A stretch of 37,012 nucleotides of DNA from a virus: positions 1 to 37,012 of IMG/VR virus record IMGVR_UViG_3300027749_002715. One strand, 5' to 3'. The notes beneath the pieces are model-generated. The model was not told the origin of the DNA. It saw nothing but the letters and a program-made list of their open reading frames with translations, and searched no databases. The translations under genes and the position numbers were made by a program. Shown piece after piece: positions 32,110 through 37,012 of this stretch (position 1 is the stretch's first letter; each line of letters starts with the position of its first letter).

Positions 32110-32280
32110 ATGGAAAAACTAATATTTAATGTGGAAGATATATTTGAAGATATCCCGGGAGACCCGGACAATGTTATCATGAAGATTCCTCCAGAAATTC
32201 TTGAACGCAATGGATGGAATACGGGCGATACACTAAACATCAAGATTGAAGACGGTGCGATCGTCATAAGCAAAGTATAA
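32110..32280 (+). CDS. Small AbrB/SpoVT-like protein
   Basis: A 56-residue frame from ATG 32110 to TAA 32280. The stretch VIMKIPPEILERNGW, then GDTLNIKIEDGAIVISK matches the swapped-hairpin AbrB/MazE-type DNA-binding domain, with an 18-residue acidic N-terminal extension. In the family this fold forms dimers that bind DNA, often as antitoxins or regulators. No toxin gene is adjacent; instead its stop overlaps the IF-1 gene start by one base. Confidence 0.7.
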   Translation: MEKLIFNVEDIFEDIPGDPDNVIMKIPPEILERNGWNTGDTLNIKIEDGAIVISKV

Positions 32281-32498
32281 TGGCAAAAGACGATATCATT
32301 GAATTGACGGGTGCGGTCGAAGAGGTATTGCCAGGAAGTATGTTTAGGGTTAGGGTAGAAAATATTCCCAACCCACTGCTTTGCTACATGGGCGGAAGAC
32401 TCAAACAACATAAGATTAGAATCATATTAGGTGACAATGTTAAAATAGAAGTTAGCCCGTATGATTTATCCAAAGGTAGAATCGTATTTAGGTTGTAA
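32280..32498 (+). CDS. infA: Translation initiation factor IF-1 homologue
   Basis: Encodes 72 residues, the same length as E. coli IF-1. The family pattern is complete: MAKDDIIELTGAVEEVLPG, SMFRV, then GDNVKIEVSPYDLSKGRIVF. This is an OB-fold (S1-like) protein that binds the 30S A site with IF-2 and IF-3. The middle loop (IPNPLLCYMGGRLKQHK) departs from bacterial sequences, where a GHVVTAH-like stretch is usual. A phage copy could replace or compete with the host factor after infection. It is coupled to the AbrB-like gene by TAATG, and the next gene starts two bases after its stop. Confidence 0.92.
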   Translation: MAKDDIIELTGAVEEVLPGSMFRVRVENIPNPLLCYMGGRLKQHKIRIILGDNVKIEVSPYDLSKGRIVFRL

Positions 32499-32500
32499 TC

Positions 32501-33169
32501 ATGAATAGCATAATGGAAACAGTTTGCTGGGTTTGTATGCAAGTTAAACTTAAAAGTAAACCTGGCATCAGTTTCCAAAATTTGCTAACTTTATTACGGA
32601 GACAGTTTCGGCATCAAGGCTTTGGTCTTAGCATTAAAAGCAAACGTGATAAGTTTTTAGATTCTGAAGAATTTTATGTCAATGCATATTATGATGCTGA
32701 AGATGATTGTAATGGCGAGATTCCTATAGAAGTTGTTGTACATCATAACTTTGATAAAGATGTTGTATGGGATCAAAAACACGCCACTGAATTTCTAATT
32801 CAAATATTCGATGCAGTTGTACACGAATACAAACACCAGCGTCAAAGCGTCAAGAGAAAATATCAAACATACGTGGCACATACTCGATCTCCGTATAATC
32901 AATATCTTGCAGATCCGGACGAAGTAGATGCGTATGCAGTTTCGATTGCAATCGAACTTTGCAGAAATTTGGGCAAGTACAGAGCGTTGCGATACATGGG
33001 AAAGTTTAGTAGTTTGTCCAGACTCAAGTTTAACGGCAGATATGTTAGTCCATGTTTGGCATCGTATTTTGGTGCATTTGGAAATCTTCCCAATCCAGTG
33101 CTAAGGCGTTTAGCCAAAAAGATCTATGTACGGCTACAAAAGGTTGACACTGACGTACTTTTCCTGTAA
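32501..33169 (+). CDS. Zincin-like putative metallopeptidase
   Basis: Encodes 222 residues. VVHEYKHQRQ supplies an HExxH zinc motif (His108, Glu109, His112), and DPDEVDAYA about 29 residues later offers Glu141 as a third ligand, the layout of several small phage and bacterial zincins. No signal peptide is seen, so it would act in the cytoplasm or in particles. The substrate is unknown. A sigma70 promoter for the next gene lies within its last 30 bases. Confidence 0.7.
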   Translation: MNSIMETVCWVCMQVKLKSKPGISFQNLLTLLRRQFRHQGFGLSIKSKRDKFLDSEEFYVNAYYDAEDDCNGEIPIEVVVHHNFDKDVVWDQKHATEFLIQIFDAVVHEYKHQRQSVKRKYQTYVAHTRSPYNQYLADPDEVDAYAVSIAIELCRNLGKYRALRYMGKFSSLSRLKFNGRYVSPCLASYFGAFGNLPNPVLRRLAKKIYVRLQKVDTDVLFL

Positions 33170-33172
33170 AAT
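33144..33172 (+). promoter_or_regulatory. Sigma70-type promoter
   Basis: TTGACA (33144-33149) and TAAAAT (33167-33172) with a 17-base spacer, giving a start near 33179 and a 26-base leader to the GTG at 33205. The -35 and -10 boxes overlap the 3' end of the zincin-like gene. Confidence 0.78.
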
Positions 33173-33204
33173 ACACAGTATATTAACCAGCATTAGGGCG
33201 TAAC

Positions 33205-33918
33205 GTGAATAAGAACGCAACCTTTCCTGTTCAGCAAGTTTTGGAATTGGCCTGTGCGGCCCAACGTATCAACGGTGAATACATCAAGGACGTTATTATT
33301 CCTGTGTTTACAGACCAAACACCAGACGGTACAATCCAACTAATGTGTCACAAGCACGGTAATAAAATTCTAATGCTGTGTACACTGGATCACACCAACT
33401 GGTCTGCTGATCCAAAAGAGGCACCAATGCCCCTTAAGGTTCTACCTGAAGATGTAGCACAAGCAGAAGAAATTCGAAACTATTTTAAACGACTGTTGTT
33501 TGCAGCCATTGAAGGCGAGAACGAATTTCAAACCAATATCAATAGTATACTAAGTGGAGAAACTGTTAAACCAAATCAATTTGGTTATGTGGCCTGTTTG
33601 CCCAGTGTGTATGTACGTGATCATGCAAAGAATCAGATTAAGAAAATTGCACGAAAATTGGATGAGGGATTTGTTGGAGATATTGGTGCTAATCTAAAGG
33701 ATCTCGATTGCGAAATACTTGAGTCAGTTCGCTCAAAGAACTTTGACGCATACAATGTTTGTGCTATAATAGATAACAAGATGGCATCTTGGTTTAGTAA
33801 GACTCCTTTGAAACTAGGAGCCTGTGTAATAGTTAAAGCCAAAGTAAAAGATCATAGCGAGCACTGGTTGCATAAAAATCCAGTGACCCGTTTAAACTAT
33901 GTAAAGGCGGCCCAATGA
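33205..33918 (+). CDS. Phage protein of unknown function
   Basis: Encodes 237 residues from a GTG start, supported by the promoter and AGGG upstream. I do not recognise a family. Visible features are an N-terminal helix with Cys (LELACAAQRING), a mixed alpha/beta middle and a basic C-terminus (KNPVRLNYVKAAQ-like). It may be an early protein since its promoter is sigma70-type. The end overlaps the next ATG by four bases, and a further promoter lies inside its last third. Confidence 0.75.
   Translation: MNKNATFPVQQVLELACAAQRINGEYIKDVIIPVFTDQTPDGTIQLMCHKHGNKILMLCTLDHTNWSADPKEAPMPLKVLPEDVAQAEEIRNYFKRLLFAAIEGENEFQTNINSILSGETVKPNQFGYVACLPSVYVRDHAKNQIKKIARKLDEGFVGDIGANLKDLDCEILESVRSKNFDAYNVCAIIDNKMASWFSKTPLKLGACVIVKAKVKDHSEHWLHKNPVTRLNYVKAAQ
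33743..33770 (+). promoter_or_regulatory. Internal extended -10 promoter
   Basis: TTGACG (33743-33748), a 16-base spacer and TGCTATAAT (extended -10, TATAAT at 33765-33770) inside the gene at 33205. It would supply the genes from 33915 onward independently. Confidence 0.5.
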
Positions 33919-34358
33919 AACAAGAACTAGATAAATTGTTATGCGAGCGGTATCCGAAAATGATGGTCAACCGTAACAAGTCCATGATGGAAACTTGTAT
34001 GTGTTGGGGCTTTGCTTGCGGAGATGGTTGGTTCAATATTTTGGATCAGCTTATGGGAAATATTCAGCATCATATTGATTGGAAACAAGAGCAAAAAGAA
34101 AAATACAATCGAGGCGAAGGCTGTACACAAGTAACACTAGACCAAGTTAAAGAAAAATTTGGTACACTGCGTTTTTACTATACAGGCGGTGATGATGTTA
34201 TCGACGGTATGGTACGTATGGCAGAAAGCATGAGTGGCGTCACTTGTGAAGAGTGCGGCAGTCCTGGCAAACGTGTTGGTGGTGGATGGATTACTACCTT
34301 GTGCGAAGAACATGCTACGGCAAGGTCTATTGTTTATAACGAAGAAGGAAACGAATAA
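33915..34358 (+). CDS. Phage protein with possible zinc-binding tail
   Basis: Encodes 147 residues of a type I have seen in many phages without an assigned role. The C-terminal part contains VTCEECGSPGKRV and TTLCEEHA, a Cys-x2-Cys plus Cys-x2-His arrangement that could bind zinc, after a KEKFGTLRFYYTG segment. The N-terminus has further cysteines (CMCWGFACGDGW). It overlaps both neighbours by one to four bases. Confidence 0.72.
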   Translation: MKQELDKLLCERYPKMMVNRNKSMMETCMCWGFACGDGWFNILDQLMGNIQHHIDWKQEQKEKYNRGEGCTQVTLDQVKEKFGTLRFYYTGGDDVIDGMVRMAESMSGVTCEECGSPGKRVGGGWITTLCEEHATARSIVYNEEGNE

Positions 34359-34930
34359 TGATTACGATGAAAGAATGGATGGAATTGGTTGACTACAAAA
34401 TTACTGAAGGCAGTGATTATGGCTGGTCATGTTACGGCCCAAACAGCTATACATTAGATTCATGGAACGGTGTTCACGGTACCGGTGGATATAGTTTTAG
34501 TATTGTGTTCAGCACTAAGAGTCAAAAGGTCTATGAAGTAAGTATGTGCGATTATACTAATGATCGTGCTTATCGTATGATCAATCCTAAAAATGTTGAA
34601 AAGCATCGCAAAGAAGCAGAGTCTAAAAGTGTGCTGGCCAATCAGGCGTGGGACGATGTTGACTATATCGATTTAGAAGTCGATGACGATTTTTTCCAAA
34701 AAGCATTGGCTATCCGTGCCGGAGAAGATTATGACACACGGATAAAAGTTCCGGTTGACTTTTCGGATGAAGAACTGTTACAATACATGAAACTAGCACA
34801 CGAGCGTGATATAACCTTTAACGAGTTTGTTGAAGAAGCATTACGCCATGCTCTTGAAGAAGTTGAATCAGGCCGTCTTACTAAAAAAGACGCTCAAAAA
34901 TTTGTAGAAGAACATTACAGCGAGATATAA
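34358..34930 (+). CDS. Phage protein of unknown function
   Basis: Encodes 190 residues. The first half is aromatic and Gly-rich (GWSCYGPNSYTLDSWNG), suggesting a small beta domain. The C-terminal 65 residues are helical and acidic (DEELLQYMKLAHERDITFNEF, read as LLQYMKLAHERDITF) and resemble a ribbon-helix-helix-like helix pair, but this is weak. The start overlaps the previous stop; an ATG three codons later is an alternative. Confidence 0.7.
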   Translation: MITMKEWMELVDYKITEGSDYGWSCYGPNSYTLDSWNGVHGTGGYSFSIVFSTKSQKVYEVSMCDYTNDRAYRMINPKNVEKHRKEAESKSVLANQAWDDVDYIDLEVDDDFFQKALAIRAGEDYDTRIKVPVDFSDEELLQYMKLAHERDITFNEFVEEALRHALEEVESGRLTKKDAQKFVEEHYSEI

Positions 34931-35785
34931 ATGAAGATCAAACTGGTTAGCGACCTCCACTTAGAGTTCTCTGACATCAACATTGAAAACGATCAGAACT
35001 ACGATGTTTTGATTCTTGGAGGCGATATCTGTATTGCACAGGACCTCCACGATCATATTGCCGCAGATTTTAATCCATATAGTGCAGGAGCATTTGCGGA
35101 TCTCAGTCGTAAGCAACAACGAGTCAAAACATTCCGTGATTTCTTCAAGCGTTGTAGTTTTCAGTTTCCCCATGTTATCTACATTATGGGTAATCACGAA
35201 TTCTACCACGGCAAGTTTTATGCGGCTATTGATTACATGCGTGAAGAATGTGCCAAATATCCCAACGTGTATATGTTGGAACAAGACATGAAGATCATTG
35301 ACGATATTGTATTTGTGGGTGGCACGTTGTGGACTGATATGAATCGTCGTGATGCACTCACCATGCATGCCATGAAAGACATGATGAACGATTTTAGAAT
35401 TGTTCGTAATGAGAAACGTGAATTTGCTAAAATGAGTGCATTGGATGTTGCCATTAGACACGACAAGACTCTTGCTTATATCAAACTGATTGTGCAAGAA
35501 CACAAGGATAAGAAGTGTGTTGTGGTTGGACATCATGCTCCTAGTTTCAAAAGTGTACATGAGCAATATGCAAGTCAGACGCTTATGAACGGTGGCTATG
35601 CCAGTGACCTCAGTGAGTTCATTTTGGATCACCCACAGATTGTTCTGTGGACACATGGTCATATGCATCAACCATTTGATTATGTAATTGGTGAGACTAG
35701 AATTGTGTGTAACCCACGTGGTTACGAAAGCGACGGCTATAGTGAGAACAGTGGCTGGAACCCTAACATTTTATTGGAGATTTAA
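34931..35785 (+). CDS. Calcineurin-like metallophosphoesterase
   Basis: Encodes 284 residues with the ordered motifs SDLHLEF (Asp8, His10), GGDICI, MGNHEFYHG, VVGHHAPS and THGHMHQ, a complete two-metal phosphoesterase site. It differs from the shorter enzyme at 3039 and is closer to the larger phosphohydrolase type often seen in phages. The substrate is not evident. It starts directly after the preceding stop and is followed without gap by a small coiled-coil gene. Confidence 0.88.
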   Translation: MKIKLVSDLHLEFSDINIENDQNYDVLILGGDICIAQDLHDHIAADFNPYSAGAFADLSRKQQRVKTFRDFFKRCSFQFPHVIYIMGNHEFYHGKFYAAIDYMREECAKYPNVYMLEQDMKIIDDIVFVGGTLWTDMNRRDALTMHAMKDMMNDFRIVRNEKREFAKMSALDVAIRHDKTLAYIKLIVQEHKDKKCVVVGHHAPSFKSVHEQYASQTLMNGGYASDLSEFILDHPQIVLWTHGHMHQPFDYVIGETRIVCNPRGYESDGYSENSGWNPNILLEI

Positions 35786-35959
35786 ATGAGTGAAGAAACT
35801 AAAGAACTAAGTGTAAGCGATATGCTTAAATTGACTGGTAGTAATACTGCCGACTTTATGAAACGTGTTGCAGATCATATCGACGAACTGGAACATCAAA
35901 TTAAATTGTTGCAAGAACGTGTAACCGAATTTGAAAGTGCTACAAATGAATCTAAATGA
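35786..35959 (+). CDS. Small coiled-coil protein
   Basis: A 57-residue frame from ATG 35786 to TGA 35959. It is acidic, begins MSEETKELSVSDMLKLTG and has a C-terminal heptad-like helix (DHIDELEHQIKLLQERVTEF). Function unknown; a small oligomeric adaptor is plausible. It follows the phosphoesterase stop directly and overlaps the next gene by 14 bases. Confidence 0.65.
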   Translation: MSEETKELSVSDMLKLTGSNTADFMKRVADHIDELEHQIKLLQERVTEFESATNESK

Positions 35960-36263
35960 AAAAGAAGTTAAGCTATTTAAAAAATGGCTTAAGAGTCATC
36001 TTGCCGCTGGCAAGGTTACTGTAACTTTTACCAAAAAGGATGGCGAAGAACGAGTAATGGAATGTACAACCAGTCCAGAGCTTGTTCCTCCTACTCCAGT
36101 TGTTGAAGGTGCAGAACCAAAACGCGAAAAGAAAAAGAATGATGACATTTGCAGTGTGTATGCACTGGATGTAAATGCATGGCGTAGTTTCCGTTGGGAT
36201 AGTATTAAGACCGTTTCCTTTACTTTCGGAGAAGAACTTGAGCACAGTATCGAGACACAGTAA
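35946..36263 (+). CDS. SH3-barrel / WYL_2-like phage protein
   Basis: Encodes 105 residues from ATG 35946; the open frame reaches 35931 but this ATG lies in the context of the overlapping upstream gene. The C-terminal VYALDVNAWRSFRWDSIKTV matches the small phage family described as SH3 beta-barrel or WYL_2, which has a nucleic-acid-binding-like fold and no firm function. A Pro/Lys-rich linker (PPTPVVEGAEPKREKKK) separates it from the N-terminal helix and strands. Confidence 0.72.
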   Translation: MNLNEKEVKLFKKWLKSHLAAGKVTVTFTKKDGEERVMECTTSPELVPPTPVVEGAEPKREKKKNDDICSVYALDVNAWRSFRWDSIKTVSFTFGEELEHSIETQ

Positions 36264-36477
36264 TAACTGCACAGTTAGACAAGCAAACAGTGGCAAAGAA
36301 GTAACTGGCGAAGTCATGGCATTTAACGAAGGCCGCAATCTCACTGTGGTAATAAACAAGTCAGTTAAAATTCTAATGAATTGGAATGGCAGGGTATACG
36401 AAGGCAAGGCTGCTGGCATGGACTTTGAAAGTGCGGGCCCTGCTATTACTCGAACTCAAACAGCATCAAGAGGTTAG
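36238..36477 (+). CDS. Small beta-rich phage protein (start uncertain)
   Basis: Encodes 79 residues if it starts at the TTG 36238, or 53 from the ATG at 36316. The longer form is preferred because CTVRQANSGKEVTGEVMAF reads as a strand-turn-strand leading into NLTVVINKSVKILMNWNG, a continuous small barrel. It would overlap the WYL_2-like gene by 26 bases. The C-terminus (GPAITRTQTAS) looks disordered. No family recognised. Confidence 0.45.
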   Translation: MSTVSRHSNNCTVRQANSGKEVTGEVMAFNEGRNLTVVINKSVKILMNWNGRVYEGKAAGMDFESAGPAITRTQTASRG

Positions 36478-36478
36478 C

Positions 36479-36793
36479 ATGAACGCCTACATGTGTTACT
36501 TTGATTGTATTGGATTCGAATGGATCTTCAATGTGACTGAATACGAGAAGAAAAAGTTCTGGTCTGTATTGAAAGGCGACACCAAAGTTGACTTCCCTAT
36601 ACCCAGACATGCTATACTAAGAGCAACAGCTAACCCACAAAGATTTCCCGAAATTTGGGCTTTCGAAAGTGAAATGACTCAAATTGAATTGGAAGAAATT
36701 GCAGAAGAAAATCCACAAGTATTGGCAGACGCCATTAGGCGTTGTGGACAGAATGTTTTTAAAACTCATAAACCTGAAAGTGTGATTGTATGA
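36479..36793 (+). CDS. Small phage protein of unknown function
   Basis: Encodes 104 residues from ATG 36479, right after the previous stop; the frame is open further upstream but only within the preceding gene. The N-terminus is aromatic (YMCYFDCIGFEWIFNVTEYEK), the middle has FPIPRHAILRA, and the C-terminus is helical and acidic. No family recognised. The stop overlaps the next ATG (ATGA). Confidence 0.65.
   Translation: MNAYMCYFDCIGFEWIFNVTEYEKKKFWSVLKGDTKVDFPIPRHAILRATANPQRFPEIWAFESEMTQIELEEIAEENPQVLADAIRRCGQNVFKTHKPESVIV
36588..36618 (+). promoter_or_regulatory. Weak internal promoter candidate
   Basis: TTGACT (36588-36593), a 19-base spacer and TGCTATACT (extended -10). The spacer is longer than optimal, so this is a weak call; it could serve the last gene. 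Confidence 0.25.
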
Positions 36794-37012
36794 AAATTGG
36801 ACTAAGCTATAGCCGTTGCATCTTAGACATTGTGGAAGGCCGGGTGGACATGGATGATGTACTGGTATTGATTACTCGTACAGACTTTGATCCACGTGAT
36901 GACAAGCAATGGGAAGGAATTTGGTCAGGTTATTGCCTTGGTGGCATGAGTAATCCTGAATGGGCTGATTTTGATTACTATAATAAAGACCACGAGAACA
37001 AATTTCGTAGCG
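36790..37012 (+). CDS. Conserved phage hypothetical protein (3' partial)
   Basis: The frame from ATG 36790 stays open to the window end (74 codons seen). It begins MKIGLSYSRCILDIVEGRVD and continues DDVLVLITRTDFDPRDDKQW, a sequence type I recognise from many myoviruses as a conserved protein without known function. The ATG overlaps the previous stop by three bases. The rest lies outside the window. Confidence 0.75.
   Translation, partial: MKIGLSYSRCILDIVEGRVDMDDVLVLITRTDFDPRDDKQWEGIWSGYCLGGMSNPEWADFDYYNKDHENKFRS

Noticed and set aside
1-37012. CRISPR arrays or insertion sequences
   Set aside because: No regularly spaced repeats, transposase genes or terminal inverted repeats with target duplications were seen.

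Overview
The window looks like part of a tailed-phage genome, probably a large one. Most genes are small, tightly packed and joined by 1-8 base stop/start overlaps. There is a tail-tip type protein with an Mtd_N-like start, a set of small proteins of the kind phages carry, strong sigma70 promoters in short gaps, and, at most heads of transcription units in the middle region, a motif close to the T4 late promoter (TATAAATA). I infer a T4-like early/late programme. The DNA is AT-rich, and I cannot name the host. No gene-free stretch exceeds 300 bases; the longest gaps are 1271-1465 (a structured RNA candidate plus terminator and promoter) and 31390-31554 (a promoter and a tRNA-like RNA).

Layout. 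1-3685: the end of a DUF2828/TROVE-like vWA protein, a structured intergenic RNA, then a short operon (small proteins, a tyrosine-phosphatase-like enzyme, a polynucleotide-kinase-like P-loop protein) and a separately promoted metallophosphoesterase closed by a perfect UUCG terminator. 3775-4653: the Mtd_N-like virion protein, with a late-type promoter and an RBS-masking inverted repeat like those T4 uses on some late genes.

4650-31389: a 26.7 kb island of about 32 genes in seven alternating transcription units. It holds eleven radical SAM enzymes (three tandem B12-domain type, one Tes/MJ0619-like, two N-terminal-twitch type, five short SPASM-like), ten double-stranded beta-helix proteins of the 2OG-Fe(II) oxygenase type (seven with complete ligands, one with most, two that have lost them), two QueC-like PP-loop ATPases, one minimal PLP aminotransferase-fold protein, two methyltransferase-fold proteins, one GNAT-like protein, one SDR-like Rossmann protein, two degenerate kinase-fold proteins and one unknown. 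Many occur as paralogue pairs in different transcription units. I infer a late-expressed, multi-step modification pathway. Its substrate is unknown; the adjacent virion protein, another virion protein, a glycan or a small molecule are all possible. This is the strongest candidate here for an undescribed system.

31390-37012: a consensus promoter fires exactly at the 5' end of an unusual tRNA-like RNA (perfect acceptor and T arms, encoded CCA, but no standard D or anticodon arm). It is followed by phage genes including an AbrB-like protein, a clear translation initiation factor IF-1 homologue, a zincin-like protein, a second metallophosphoesterase, an SH3-barrel/WYL_2-like protein and several small unknowns. 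The last gene runs off the window.
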